Source of the DNA: Haloferax elongans ATCC BAA-1513
Lineage (GTDB): Archaea > Halobacteriota > Halobacteria > Halobacteriales > Haloferacaceae
Assembly (NCBI RefSeq): GCF_000336755.1
Contig: NZ_AOLK01000021.1
Span: 126,253-190,252 of the forward strand
DNA: 64,000 nt
Direction of reading: 5' to 3'
Of this stretch, positions 41,454 through 50,278 are shown one piece after another. The position numbers and the translations under genes were made by a program. Position 1 is the first letter of the stretch. Every line of letters starts with the position of its first letter. The notes beneath the pieces are model-generated. The model worked only from the letters and a program-made list of their open reading frames with translations. It was not told the origin of the DNA and did no database searches.

Positions 41454-42200
41454 CTATTCGCCGCGCACGACAGTCCCCGGTGACTCACCGGCGACGAACG
41501 CAGATAGTCCATCCGGGCCGAAGATGTGCGCGGGCGCACCGAGCGCGAGCAATTTCTGTACCTTGGCGGCCATGCCGCCGGTCACGTCTGTCGAGTCCGA
41601 CCCGCCGAGTGCGTCGGATACGTCTTCGAACGCCGTAATTTCGGGAACCACGTCGCCGTCGGTGTCGAGCACGCCGGGGACGGTCGAACACAGGCCGACG
41701 CGGTCGGCGTCGAGTCCGCTTGCCAGCGACACCACGAGGTCGTCGCCACTGACGATGGTCGCGCCCTTCTCGGCGTGAGAAATTACGTCGCCGTGGAGGA
41801 CCGGGACGAACCCTTCGTCGAGCATCGCCTCGGTGGCAGAAAGCGACAGCGAGAGCGACCCGTCTTTCTCGCGGGCACCGGCCGAAAGCGGGTGGACCGG
41901 CAGCGCGGCCACGTCGCGGTCGGCGAGGGCGTCAAGGACGGCGTCGTTCAGGTCCTTCATCGCGTCGTGGATTGCGCGGATGCCACGGGCGTTGTCGGTC
42001 CCAGACTCCGAAGAGACACCGTGTTCGGCCGCGTGATGGTGGCCGAAGCTCCCGCCGCCATGGACGACGACGACCTGTCCGGTCTCGGCGAGCGAAGCGA
42101 CTGCGTCGGCAGCGGCCGCGAGACCAGCGTCATCCACCGTCTCTGGCTCGTCCTTGTCGGTGACGACGCTCCCGCCGAGTTTGAGGACGACGAGGCTCAC
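41454..42200 (-). CDS. ipk: Isopentenyl phosphate kinase
   Basis: A 248-residue amino-acid-kinase-fold enzyme that phosphorylates isopentenyl phosphate in the archaeal mevalonate pathway. VVLKLGGSVVTDKDEPETVDD is the phosphate loop. VVVHGGGSFGHHHAAEHGV carries the diagnostic His, followed by PVLHGDVISHAEKGATIVSGDDL and DVTGGMAAKVQKLLALG. The GTG start at 42200 overlaps the mvk stop (GTGA), giving direct coupling with the preceding pathway enzyme. Its product feeds isoprenoid lipid and carotenoid synthesis. Confidence 0.93.
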   Translation of the reverse strand: MSLVVLKLGGSVVTDKDEPETVDDAGLAAAADAVASLAETGQVVVVHGGGSFGHHHAAEHGVSSESGTDNARGIRAIHDAMKDLNDAVLDALADRDVAALPVHPLSAGAREKDGSLSLSLSATEAMLDEGFVPVLHGDVISHAEKGATIVSGDDLVVSLASGLDADRVGLCSTVPGVLDTDGDVVPEITAFEDVSDALGGSDSTDVTGGMAAKVQKLLALGAPAHIFGPDGLSAFVAGESPGTVVRGE

Positions 42201-43267
42201 GCCGACTCCTCCGTGAACGAGTCGCCGTCTCCTGCTGGGTCGGCAGTCTCTGGCGGTTCTTCGACGCGAACGCCCTCGGTCGCGAGTTCGGCGCGGAACG
42301 CATCTTCGCATCCGGGTGTAAATCGCAGCGCCGTCATCGTCTCTGGCGTCGGGTCGATGGCGACGATACAGCCGCCGCCGCCCGCACCAGTCAATTTCGC
42401 CCCGTGTGCACCCGCCTCGCGGGCCGACCAGACCATCGAGTCGAGCGAGCGCGAGGAGACGCCGAGCGCTTCCAAGAGCCCGTGGTTGAAGTTCATGAAG
42501 CCGCCGAGTTCGGAGAGAAACTCGTCGGACGGGTCCTCGTCCGGGTCGGCGTCGGCGAGTAGTGTCTCGCCGCGGCGAACGATATCGCCGATAGTCTCGA
42601 CGGTGTCGGCGGCGAAGTCGTACTGCTCGCGGAGGTCGCGGACACCTGCGACGAGCGTGCCGGTGTCGCCCGCGCCACCGTCGAAGCCGATGACGAACGG
42701 GAGGGCGGGCGCGTCGATGGTTCGGCAGTCGTCGCCCTCGACGCGGACGGCACCACCCATCGCACAGCAGAACGTGTCTGCGCGCGAGGCCTGTCCGTCT
42801 TGGACTTCGTACTCCGCCTGATAGGCGCGGTCAGCAATCTCGCGCGGTGAGAGTTCGACGCCGAGTTCGCGGGTCGCGGCGTCGATTCCGGCGACGACGA
42901 CGGCCGCAGAGGAGCCGAGGCCAGCCCCGAGTGGGATGTCACTTTGGACGGTGATGTCGAAGCCAGCGTCGGGCGCGTCGGCGGCGTCTCGTGCCTGTTC
43001 GACCGCCGCGTCGATGTAGCCGACCGCCGCCTCGACGAGGGGGGCGGGAACGTCCACGTCTGGACGGTCGCTGGTCGAACCGCTGTACTCGACGGTAAAG
43101 CCGTTGAGACTCAGGTCTTCGGCACGGACGCGAACGTGGTCGTCGTCCCGGGCGGTCACGGAGACGGTCGCGCGTCGCTCTACGGCGCACGGAATGGCGG
43201 GTTCCCCGTAGACGACGGCGTGCTCCCCGAAGAGATACACCTTGCCGGGGGCGCTCGAAACGGTCAT
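42197..43267 (-). CDS. mvk: Mevalonate kinase
   Basis: A 356-residue GHMP kinase. SSAPGKVYLFGEHAVVYGEPA is the N-terminal family motif. PLGAGLGSSAAVVVAGIDAA is the ATP loop and LTGAGGGGCIVAID the C-terminal motif 3. It phosphorylates mevalonate. The Met at 43267 is supported by CGCTTAAGCG (about 43290-43299), a TATA-like element at leaderless distance. The last 25 residues are acidic and halophile-specific. It is paired with ipk. Confidence 0.94.
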   Translation of the reverse strand: MTVSSAPGKVYLFGEHAVVYGEPAIPCAVERRATVSVTARDDDHVRVRAEDLSLNGFTVEYSGSTSDRPDVDVPAPLVEAAVGYIDAAVEQARDAADAPDAGFDITVQSDIPLGAGLGSSAAVVVAGIDAATRELGVELSPREIADRAYQAEYEVQDGQASRADTFCCAMGGAVRVEGDDCRTIDAPALPFVIGFDGGAGDTGTLVAGVRDLREQYDFAADTVETIGDIVRRGETLLADADPDEDPSDEFLSELGGFMNFNHGLLEALGVSSRSLDSMVWSAREAGAHGAKLTGAGGGGCIVAIDPTPETMTALRFTPGCEDAFRAELATEGVRVEEPPETADPAGDGDSFTEESA

Positions 43268-43366
43268 GTTCCGGGCTTTCTGTGGGACTCGCTTAAGCGT
43301 ATCCGACCGGTGTCGCCACTGTGTTACGGCATCGCCCACCGAACAAAATGAGGGTGTGACGCGCGC

Positions 43367-43669
43367 TCAGGCACCGAGTTCGACTTCCTCGCGGTCGTCG
43401 AGGTCGGCGAGTTCGTCGAGGTCTTCGCCTCCGCCGCGGAGGTAGCGGACGCCCGCAGCGATGCCGATGAGGAGGACGAGACCGAACAGGAGGCCCATCT
43501 TGGACCCACCTTCGGACTCCGACTCGTATTCGGCCTCGTAGTCGTCTTCGAACTCCACGTCGTACTCGTCATCTGATTCGTCTTGGGCGCCCATGAGCGG
43601 CGCGCGGTTGGTCGGGCTGAACTCGAATCCGTCGTGCAGGTGCACCTCGAAGAGGGTAAAATCGGCCAT
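43367..43669 (-). CDS. Acidic single-helix membrane protein
   Basis: A 100-residue protein. It starts MADFTLFEVHLHDGFEFSP, followed by a very acidic central stretch (DDEYDVEFEDDYEAEYESESEGG). One membrane helix follows (KMGLLFGLVLLIGIAAGVRYL), and the tail is acidic. The first 30 residues look conserved and folded, the rest like a tether. It lies just upstream of mvk on the same strand with a 99-bp gap. Function unknown. Confidence 0.65.
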   Translation of the reverse strand: MADFTLFEVHLHDGFEFSPTNRAPLMGAQDESDDEYDVEFEDDYEAEYESESEGGSKMGLLFGLVLLIGIAAGVRYLRGGGEDLDELADLDDREEVELGA

Positions 43670-43874
43670 ACTCGTATTACGCTGACAAACGAGATAGTCG
43701 TTGCGGCGAACGCGGGATATGGGCCTTGACCGGTGGGGCTGACGACTGGCTGGCAGGTGGGACTGACGACTGGCTGGCGGGACTGAGACTGACCGCCGAG
43801 ACTGACGACCGGCCATCGCGTCGCCCCGGTACGCTTTCGCTGTGTTCTTCACGGACGACCGATGAGGTCTCTCT

Positions 43875-44939
43875 ATGGACGAAGACCACCGTGCCTTCCT
43901 CGACGATTTGCTGACGACCCCCAGCCCGTCTGGTTACGAAACCGACGGCCAGCGCGTGTGGGTCGAGTACGTTTCGCAGTTCGCCGACGACGTGACGGTC
44001 GACGCCTACGGAAACGCCGTCGCCGTCCACGAAGGGTCCGGAACCGGCCCCGAAATCGCCTTTACGGGCCACGCCGACCAGATTGGCTACATCGTCCGCG
44101 ACATCGACGACAACGGATTTATTCGCATCGGCCCGATTGGCGGTGCTGATCGTACCGTCTCGAAGGGGCAGCACGTCACGGTCCACACCGACGACGGCGA
44201 CGTCTCCGGCGTCATCGGTCAGACCGCGATTCACCTCCGCGACGTCGGGAGCGAGGAGTACGACGACCTCGAAGAGCAGTTCGTCGACATCGGCGCGACC
44301 AGTAAGGGCGAGGCAAAGGACTACGTCGAAGTCGGCGACCCCGTGACGGTCGAAGCCCGAGTGCGCGACCTCGCAGGCGACCGTGTCGCTGCGAACGGCA
44401 TGGACAACCGCGTCGGTACGTGGTCGGCCGCCGAAGGGCTTCGCGCTGCCGTCGAAAACGACGTGGACGCGACGGTCTACGCCGTCAGTACGGTCCAAGA
44501 AGAAGTCGGCGTACAGGGCGCGAAGATGGTCGGCTACGACCTCGACCCCGACGCGATGGTCGCGGTGGACGTGACCCACGCGACGGACAACCCGGACGTG
44601 CCGGGCAAGGCCAAGGGACCGGTCGAACTCGGCGAGGGGCCGGTCGTCTCCCGCGGCAGCGCCAACCATCCGAACGTCGTTTCGCTCGCCCGCGATGCTG
44701 CGACCGAGGCGGACATCGACGTCCAACTGCAGGCTGCCGGAAGCTACACCGGGACCGACGCCGACGCCTTCTACACGAGTCGCTCCGGCATTCCGTCGCT
44801 CAACATCGGCATCCCGAACCGCTACATGCACACGCCTGTCGAAGTCGTCTCGACCGACGACCTCGACGACGTGGCAGCACTCCTCGGAGCGATGGCGGAA
44901 CTCGCTGGCGACGTGGACTCCTTCGGTGTCGACCTGTAA
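43875..44939 (+). CDS. M42 family metallopeptidase (tetrahedral aminopeptidase type)
   Basis: A 354-residue di-metal aminopeptidase. FTGHADQIGYIV holds the first metal His and GMDNRVGTWSAAEGLR the bridging Asp. STVQEEVGVQGAKM carries the catalytic Glu-Glu, VAVDVTHATDNP another ligand, and IPNRYMHTPVEVVSTDDL the last His. Enzymes of this family form dodecameric particles that trim peptides released by the proteasome. There is no signal peptide, so it is cytosolic. It is divergent from the acidic membrane protein gene. Confidence 0.92.
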   Translation: MDEDHRAFLDDLLTTPSPSGYETDGQRVWVEYVSQFADDVTVDAYGNAVAVHEGSGTGPEIAFTGHADQIGYIVRDIDDNGFIRIGPIGGADRTVSKGQHVTVHTDDGDVSGVIGQTAIHLRDVGSEEYDDLEEQFVDIGATSKGEAKDYVEVGDPVTVEARVRDLAGDRVAANGMDNRVGTWSAAEGLRAAVENDVDATVYAVSTVQEEVGVQGAKMVGYDLDPDAMVAVDVTHATDNPDVPGKAKGPVELGEGPVVSRGSANHPNVVSLARDAATEADIDVQLQAAGSYTGTDADAFYTSRSGIPSLNIGIPNRYMHTPVEVVSTDDLDDVAALLGAMAELAGDVDSFGVDL

Positions 44940-45075
44940 CCCCTCGGAGTCGTCCTGTAACACGGGGACACCCCAACCCGAGCTATCTGGTGTATAACCG
45001 ACTCCACCGCGCGCGACGGAGTTGCTACCGCCGCCGTGCGTAGTCTTCTCACACGACTCCGGGCGAAAGAAAACC

Positions 45076-45087
45076 GTTAAAAGTCGC
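45076..45087 (+). promoter_or_regulatory. Leaderless promoter of rpl11, 12-mer shared with 49318-49329
   Basis: GTTAAAAGTCGC starts exactly 30 nt before the rpl11 ATG, behind a purine-rich GAAAGAAAACC BRE-like tract. The predicted transcription start falls on the ATG. The same 12 bases precede the zinc microprotein gene at the same distance. Confidence 0.55.
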
Positions 45088-45105
45088 CACACGGTGTTTC
45101 CACGT

Positions 45106-45585
45106 ATGGCTGGAACTATCGAAGTACTCGTTCCCGGCGGGAAGGCGAACCCCGGCCCGCCGCTCGGCCCGGAACTCGGCCCGACCCCCGTCGACGTGCA
45201 GGACGTCGTCAACCAGATTAACGACCAGACGGCAGCGTTCGACGGCATGGAAGTGCCCGTTACCGTCGAGTACGAGGACGACGGTTCGTTCTCTATCGAA
45301 GTCGGTGTCCCACCGACGGCTGCTCTTGTCAAGGACGAAGTCGGATTCGACACCGGTAGCGGCGAACCCCAGAAGAACTTCGTCGCCGACATGTCCATCG
45401 AACAGCTGAAGAAGGTCGCCGAGCAGAAGTCTTCTGACCTGCTCGCGTACGACCTCAAGAACGCCTCGAAGGAAGTCGCCGGGACGTGCGCGTCCCTCGG
45501 CGTCACCATCGAGGGCGAGGACGCTCGTGAGTTCAAGGAGCGTATCGACGGCGGCGAGTTCGACGACCAGTTCGACGACAAATAA
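45106..45585 (+). CDS. rpl11: 50S ribosomal protein L11 (uL11)
   Basis: A 159-residue L11 of the factor-binding stalk base. The N-terminal block is IEVLVPGGKANPGPPLGPELGPTPVDVQDVVNQIN. The RNA-binding C-terminal domain carries VADMSIEQLKKVAEQKSSDLLAYDLKNASKEVAGTCASLGV. It is a separate transcription unit from rpl1-rpl10-rpl12, in line with what is reported for halobacteria. The start is fixed by the promoter at leaderless distance. Confidence 0.97.
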   Translation: MAGTIEVLVPGGKANPGPPLGPELGPTPVDVQDVVNQINDQTAAFDGMEVPVTVEYEDDGSFSIEVGVPPTAALVKDEVGFDTGSGEPQKNFVADMSIEQLKKVAEQKSSDLLAYDLKNASKEVAGTCASLGVTIEGEDAREFKERIDGGEFDDQFDDK

Positions 45586-45746
45586 TCGTCTCGACCGCGT
45601 CGAATCGCCCTTTCCGTCGGGTCGGTTCTCTCGACCCGTTTTCTCCTCTCCACCACGTCGCGGCGAGCTGCTGCGCAGTCCGCATGTGGTCTCTTGCCAC
45701 GCGAAACGCCCGAATTCGGGCGTTTCGACGCCCATTCTTCGACGGA

Positions 45747-45755
45747 CTTAAGTCG
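45747..45755 (+). promoter_or_regulatory. TATA box of the rpl1-rpl10-rpl12 operon
   Basis: ACTTAAGTC in GACGGACTTAAGTCGAGCC is the only good TATA element before rpl1. Initiation about 26 nt later leaves a leader of roughly 60-65 nt. A 7-bp hairpin (45762-45768 with 45773-45779) spans the expected start site. Confidence 0.4.
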
Positions 45756-45775
45756 AGCCTACTCGTCCTGCCGGA

Positions 45776-45840
45776 CGAGGCAGGCAGCAGCCTGTTTCAC
45801 TGACCCGTAGGAGCAATCCTGCGTACTACGGAGGTGAATA
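45776..45840 (+). promoter_or_regulatory. Structured rpl1 leader, candidate L1 autoregulation site
   Basis: The leader folds as CCGTA/TACGG (45805-45809 with 45827-45831) closing over GGA-GCAA-TCC (45810-45819), with a one-sided bulge at 45820-45826. The stem pairs the first two bases of the Shine-Dalgarno GGAGGTGA (45830-45837), 3 nt before the ATG. In halobacteria, L1 is known to repress this operon by binding an rRNA-like leader. The fold is seen here; the equivalence is inferred. Confidence 0.45.
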
Positions 45841-46479
45841 ATGGCAGATACAATAGTTGACGCAGTCTCTCGCGCACTCGACGAGGCACCTGGGCGGAAC
45901 TTCCGCGAAACGGTTGACCTCGCCGTGAACCTGCGCGATTTGGATCTCAACGACCCGTCAAAGCGTGTTGACGAGAGCATCGTGCTCCCGTCTGGCACCG
46001 GCCAAGACACCCAGATTGTGGTGTTCGCGACCGGTGAGACCGCGCTCCAAGCTGAGAGTGTCGCCGACGAGGTTCTCGGGCCCGACGAGCTCGAAGACCT
46101 CGGTGACGACACCGATGCGGCGAAGGACCTTGCCGACGAGACCGACTTCTTCGTTGCCGAGGCAGCACTGATGCAGGACATCGGTCGCTACCTTGGTACC
46201 GTCCTCGGTCCCCGCGGTAAGATGCCGACCCCGCTTCAGCCTGATGACGACGTCGCAGAGACGGTGAATCGGATGAAGAACACGGTGCAACTCCGCTCCC
46301 GCGACCGACGCACGTTCCACACGCGTGTCGGCGCGGACGACATGGATCCTGACTCGATTGCGGAGAACATCGACGTCATCATCCGTCGTCTCGAGGCGAC
46401 CCTCGAAAAGGGTCCCCTGAACATCGACTCGGTCTTCGTGAAGACCACGATGGGCCCATCCGTGGAGGTGCCCGCATGA
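45841..46479 (+). CDS. rpl1: 50S ribosomal protein L1 (uL1)
   Basis: A 212-residue L1 of the mobile stalk near the E site. [36 protein letters not shown] is the first RNA-binding block. [16 protein letters not shown] and the [21 protein letters not shown] end are further signatures. It starts behind a strong Shine-Dalgarno, unlike leaderless rpl11. It overlaps rpl10 by 4 nt and is the probable repressor of its own operon. Confidence 0.97.
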   Translation: MADTIVDAVSRALDEAPGRNFRETVDLAVNLRDLDLNDPSKRVDESIVLPSGTGQDTQIVVFATGETALQAESVADEVLGPDELEDLGDDTDAAKDLADETDFFVAEAALMQDIGRYLGTVLGPRGKMPTPLQPDDDVAETVNRMKNTVQLRSRDRRTFHTRVGADDMDPDSIAENIDVIIRRLEATLEKGPLNIDSVFVKTTMGPSVEVPA

Positions 46480-47519
46480 GCGAGTCCGGTGTGCGACAGA
46501 CGGAAGAGATCCCTCAGTGGAAGCGTGAAGAGGTCGACGAACTTGTCGACTTCATCGAAGGCTACGAATCCGTCGGCGTCGTGGGCGTCGCGGGCATCCC
46601 GAGCCGACAGCTCCAGGCCATGCGCCGCGAGCTGCACGGCTCGGCCCAGGTGCGCATGAGCCGTAACACGCTCGTGAACCGCGCGCTCGACGAAGTTGAC
46701 GACGGATTCGAGGGACTCAAAGAGTACGTCGCCGGACAGGTGGCGCTCATCGGCACGAACGACAATCCGTTCGCGCTGTTCAAGGAGCTCGAAGCGTCGA
46801 AGACGCCCGCGCCCATCAACGCTGGTGAGGTCGCACCGAACGACATCGTCATCCCCGAGGGTGACACGGGTGTGGACCCGGGTCCGTTCGTTGGCGAACT
46901 CCAGCAGGTCGGTGCGTCCGCGCGCATTATGGACGGCTCCATCAAGGTGACCGAAGACTCCCAAGTCCTCGACGAGGGCGAGGAAGTCTCCGAGGAACTC
47001 TCCAACGTCCTCGCCGAACTCGGTATCGAACCCAAGGAGGTCGGTCTCGACCTTCGTGGCGTCTTCTCCGAAGGCGTCCTGTTCGAACCCGACGAACTCG
47101 AAATCGACGTGGACGAGTACCGCGCCGACATCCAGTCGGCCGTCGCCGCCGCGACGAACCTCTCGGTCAACGCGGTTTACCCGACCGCCCAGACCGCGCC
47201 GACGCTCATCGCGAAGGCGACTGGCGAAGCCAAATCCGTCGGTCTGTTCGCGAACATCGAGAGTCCGGACTTCATGCCGGAACTCGTCTCGAAGGCAGAC
47301 GCCCAGCTTCGGGCGCTCGCCGCACAGATCGACGACGAAGAGGCGCTCCCTGAGGAACTCCGCGGCGTCTCCGCGCCTAGCGCGCCCGCCGCAGAGGAAG
47401 AAGAATCGACTGACGAAGAACCCGCAGAGGCCGACGAAGCCGACGCCGACGCTGACGAGGACGCCGACGATGACGACGGCGACGAAGACGCAGGCGACGC
47501 TCTCGGATCTCTGTTCTAA
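46476..47519 (+). CDS. rpl10: 50S ribosomal protein L10 (uL10/P0)
   Basis: A 347-residue archaeal P0 that carries the L12 dimers. The rRNA-binding N-domain has [27 protein letters not shown] and [24 protein letters not shown]. The long helical spine follows, then an acidic Glu/Asp-rich C-terminal hinge ending DALGSLF, which matches the short hydrophobic end of L12 and recruits translation factors. It lies between rpl1 and rpl12. Confidence 0.97.
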   Translation: MSESGVRQTEEIPQWKREEVDELVDFIEGYESVGVVGVAGIPSRQLQAMRRELHGSAQVRMSRNTLVNRALDEVDDGFEGLKEYVAGQVALIGTNDNPFALFKELEASKTPAPINAGEVAPNDIVIPEGDTGVDPGPFVGELQQVGASARIMDGSIKVTEDSQVLDEGEEVSEELSNVLAELGIEPKEVGLDLRGVFSEGVLFEPDELEIDVDEYRADIQSAVAAATNLSVNAVYPTAQTAPTLIAKATGEAKSVGLFANIESPDFMPELVSKADAQLRALAAQIDDEEALPEELRGVSAPSAPAAEEEESTDEEPAEADEADADADEDADDDDGDEDAGDALGSLF

Positions 47520-47543
47520 CAACACACTACGAGGAACACAACA

Positions 47544-47882
47544 ATGGAATACGTCTACGCTGCTCTCATCCTGAACGAGACGGACGAAGAGATCAACGAA
47601 GAGAACATCACCGCAGTGCTCGACGCTGCCGGTGTCGATGTCGAAGAGTCCCGCGTCAAGGCGCTCGTCGCCGCGCTCGAGGACGTCGACATCGAAGAGG
47701 CCATCGAGACGGCCGCCGCTGCCCCCGCTCCCGCTGCGGGCGGCGCTGGTGGCGAAGTCGAGACGGCTGACGACGACGACGACGAAGCCGACGCAGCCGA
47801 AGAAGAGGCTGCCGACGAAGACGAAGGCGACGACGAAGACGAAGAGGCAGACGGCGAAGGCCTCGGCGCGCTCTTCGGTTAA
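47544..47882 (+). CDS. rpl12: 50S ribosomal protein L12 (P1/P2 type)
   Basis: A 112-residue archaeal L12 stalk protein. The dimerisation domain begins [41 protein letters not shown]. An Ala/Pro/Gly hinge and a highly acidic stretch follow, ending in EGLGALFG, the hydrophobic hook that binds elongation factors. It ends the operon; GAGG about 11 nt before the start is a weak Shine-Dalgarno. Confidence 0.97.
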   Translation: MEYVYAALILNETDEEINEENITAVLDAAGVDVEESRVKALVAALEDVDIEEAIETAAAAPAPAAGGAGGEVETADDDDDEADAAEEEAADEDEGDDEDEEADGEGLGALFG

Positions 47883-48030
47883 ACACCACGAGTCTTCCGC
47901 CGCACACGCGGCGTAATCGTCGAACAACTCTGATTTCTTTCGACGCTGCGCACAGAGCGACAGCGCTCGCCGCAGTCTGTGCCGACCCACGGCGTAGATT
48001 CATACCTGAAGCCGGTCCCATCGCGGTTCG

Positions 48031-49257
48031 ATGTGGGACATGCTCGGCCCGGACGTACCCATCTTCGCGGGTGTCGCCGTGGGTATCGTCCTCGGTACGT
48101 GTTCCGGGCTCGTACCGGGACTTCACGCGAACGCCTTCGCACTCCTCGTGGCGAGTGTCGCGTCTCGCGTTCCGGGCCCACCGACGGCCGTCGCAGCAGC
48201 AGTCCTCGCGGCCGCGACCGTCCACACCTTCCTCGACATCGTCCCGTCGCTCGCACTCGGCGTCCCCGACGCTGGGCTCGCAGCCGGGTCGCTGCCGGGG
48301 CACCGACTCGTCCTCGGCGGGCGCGGACGCGAAGCCCTCCGGCTCTCCGCTGTCGGAAGCGGCATCGCGCTGTGTCTCGCCGTTCCCATCGCAGTCCCGT
48401 TCACAGAGGTAGCGACGCAGGTTTACCCAGTGGTTCGAGAGCACCTCTGGGCAGTTTTGCTCGCAGTTGTCGTCGCACTGGTGTGGACCGAAGCGTCGAC
48501 GCGAGCGCGAGTGGCCGCGATTGTCACCATCGTCGCAGCGTCGGTACTGGGAGTCGCTGTCCTCGATTGGCCCACGAGTGGGCCGCTTCCGGTCGGCGGC
48601 ATTTTGAGCCCGCTGTTCGCCGGATTGTTCGGTGTTCCTGTCCTCCTCGACGCGAAGGACGGTTCGGGAGTGCCGCCGCAGGGGGATGCCGCGCTTGCGA
48701 TATCTCCGGCCACGCTCGCGCGGAGTGTCTTCGCTGGAAGCGGCGGTGGGGCGTTCGTCGGGTACCTGCCGGGTGTCTCCGCTGGCGTCGCGGGGACGCT
48801 CGCGTTGGCTGCACTGCCGAGTGCCGACCAAGACACGGCCGCTCGCTCGTACGTCGTAGCCACGAGTGCCGCGACGACAGCGACGTCAGTGTTCGCGCTC
48901 TTCGCGTTAGCCGGGTTGGGGACGCCGCGAACTGGGGCACTCGTGGCACTCGTGGCGGCCGACCTCCCATCGCGACTCTCGGTTGCGCTCCCCGTCACCC
49001 TCGTCGCGGGCGTCTCCGGGGCTCTCCTCGTTCCAACGCTCGGCGACCGGGTGTTGGCACTCGTCGGGCGACTTGACCAACGGCGACTCGTCGCGGCTGT
49101 CTGTGTCTTCCTCGTCGCCTTGTCGTGGGCGTTCGCAGGCGTCGTTGGCGTCGTGGTCCTCGTCGTCGCTGCGGCCGTCGGACACCTTCCGCCGCGACTC
49201 GGATGTCGGCGTGTCCACCTGATGTGCGTTCTCGTGACGCCGCTCGCACTCGGATGA
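48031..49257 (+). CDS. TctA-like integral membrane protein (tripartite tricarboxylate transporter family)
   Basis: A 408-residue protein with about ten membrane helices. GIVLGTCSGLVPGLHANAFALL is the archaeal version of the TctA loop motif, and AGSGGGAFVGYLPGVSAG repeats the Gly-Pro signature in the second half, giving the two-fold pseudo-symmetric design. No TctB or TctC partner is nearby, as is usual for the archaeal branch, whose substrate is unknown. GATTCATACC at about 48004 gives a leaderless promoter for the ATG at 48031. Confidence 0.82.
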   Translation: MWDMLGPDVPIFAGVAVGIVLGTCSGLVPGLHANAFALLVASVASRVPGPPTAVAAAVLAAATVHTFLDIVPSLALGVPDAGLAAGSLPGHRLVLGGRGREALRLSAVGSGIALCLAVPIAVPFTEVATQVYPVVREHLWAVLLAVVVALVWTEASTRARVAAIVTIVAASVLGVAVLDWPTSGPLPVGGILSPLFAGLFGVPVLLDAKDGSGVPPQGDAALAISPATLARSVFAGSGGGAFVGYLPGVSAGVAGTLALAALPSADQDTAARSYVVATSAATTATSVFALFALAGLGTPRTGALVALVAADLPSRLSVALPVTLVAGVSGALLVPTLGDRVLALVGRLDQRRLVAAVCVFLVALSWAFAGVVGVVVLVVAAAVGHLPPRLGCRRVHLMCVLVTPLALG

Positions 49258-49317
49258 GGGCATCTCTGCCGGGAAGCATGTGACCTCGACACACCATTGG
49301 GACCCGGAAAGACAACG

Positions 49318-49329
49318 GTTAAAAGTCGC
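49318..49329 (+). promoter_or_regulatory. Leaderless promoter of the zinc microprotein / aEF-1beta operon
   Basis: GTTAAAAGTCGC begins exactly 30 nt before the ATG at 49348 and is identical to the element before rpl11. GGAAAGACAACG upstream resembles a BRE. Confidence 0.55.
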
Positions 49330-49347
49330 GCCTCGGTTAGTCATCGT

Positions 49348-49527
49348 ATGAGCGAGGCAGAACAGCGACACGCTCACCAGTGCGTGTCCTGTGGCATCAA
49401 CATTGCCGGCATGAGCGCTGCGACGTTCAAGTGTCCGGATTGTGGCACGGAGATTTCGCGTTGTTCCAAGTGCCGCAAGCAGAGTAACCTCTACGAGTGC
49501 CCCGACTGCAGTTTCCTGGGTCCATAA
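49348..49527 (+). CDS. Two-zinc-knuckle microprotein (HVO_2753-like)
   Basis: A 59-residue protein with four CX2C pairs (CVSC, CPDC, CSKC, CPDC) that can form two zinc-binding sites. By sequence memory it corresponds to H. volcanii HVO_2753, a small zinc protein reported to be needed for swarming and biofilm formation. It is followed after 2 bp by the elongation factor gene and shares a promoter motif with rpl11, which hints at a translation-linked role. The start at 49348 is set by the promoter distance. Confidence 0.9.
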   Translation: MSEAEQRHAHQCVSCGINIAGMSAATFKCPDCGTEISRCSKCRKQSNLYECPDCSFLGP

Positions 49528-49529
49528 CG

Positions 49530-49796
49530 ATGGGAAAAGTAGCTGCTAAAATCAAGGTTATGCCGAACAGCCCCGAGCTGGACCTCGACGACCTCGAGGA
49601 CAAGCTCGAAGATTCCCTCCCCGAGGGAGCCAAGATCAAGGGCTTCGAGCGCGACGATGTCGCGTTCGGTCTCGTTGCCCTCCTGCCAACGGTCATCGTC
49701 CCCGACGATGCCGGTGGCACCGAAGCTGTCGAAGAGGCGTTCACCGAAGTCGACGGTGTCGAAAGCGTCTCTGTCGAAAACGTCGGCCGTATCTGA
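49530..49796 (+). CDS. ef1b: Translation elongation factor aEF-1beta
   Basis: An 88-residue guanine-nucleotide exchange factor for aEF-1alpha. The family pattern is [26 protein letters not shown], then [34 protein letters not shown] and the [12 protein letters not shown] end. It contains only the catalytic C-terminal domain of its eukaryotic counterpart, as usual in archaea. It is coupled to the zinc microprotein gene by a 2-bp gap. Confidence 0.95.
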   Translation: MGKVAAKIKVMPNSPELDLDDLEDKLEDSLPEGAKIKGFERDDVAFGLVALLPTVIVPDDAGGTEAVEEAFTEVDGVESVSVENVGRI

Positions 49797-49894
49797 ACTG
49801 ACGTCCGACCTTTTCAAAAACTCCATGCCGCAGAGCGACTGCACCGCGCCGATTTTTGGTCTGGCTCGGTGTGTCTCGTGACTCGCGACGGTGC

Positions 49895-50152
49895 TCAGCT
49901 GCGCTCCATCATGTAGACACCGAGCACGACGCCAAGCGAGAGCCCGAGCAGTAGCACTACCGGGAACGACCCTCCGATGACGCCACCAATACCTCCGAGG
50001 AGAAGTCCGACTGCGAGACCGATGCCGAACTGTTCGGCCTTGTGGCTCGACTCTGCGTGTTCGTCGGAGTCCACGTCGACGTGTTCGGCCGGCTCCGTAG
50101 ACTGTTGACTCTGTAGCATCTCTCCACTCACGGACACGGACTCTTGAGACAT
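49895..50152 (-). CDS. Small two-helix membrane protein
   Basis: An 85-residue protein. Its acidic N-terminal 40 residues (SQESVSVSGEML, later DVDSDEHAESSHK) are followed by a glycine-rich helix pair (IGLAVGLLLGGIGGVIGG and FPVVLLLGLSLGVVLGVYMM). The close Gly spacing suggests tight helix packing. It is convergent with aEF-1beta. The Met at 50152 is preferred to earlier codons because only it gives a sensible N-terminus. Function unknown. Confidence 0.65.
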   Translation of the reverse strand: MSQESVSVSGEMLQSQQSTEPAEHVDVDSDEHAESSHKAEQFGIGLAVGLLLGGIGGVIGGSFPVVLLLGLSLGVVLGVYMMERS

Positions 50153-50278
50153 AGCTAGTGATTGTCCCTCACACTCAATAACCCTTACTCGGGTTCCCAC
50201 TCCGCGAAAATAACCGAATACGAGACTTACAGGACTTCTAGACCGCGTCTAAAGAATTCGAAAAGAGGGTGGCGTCCC

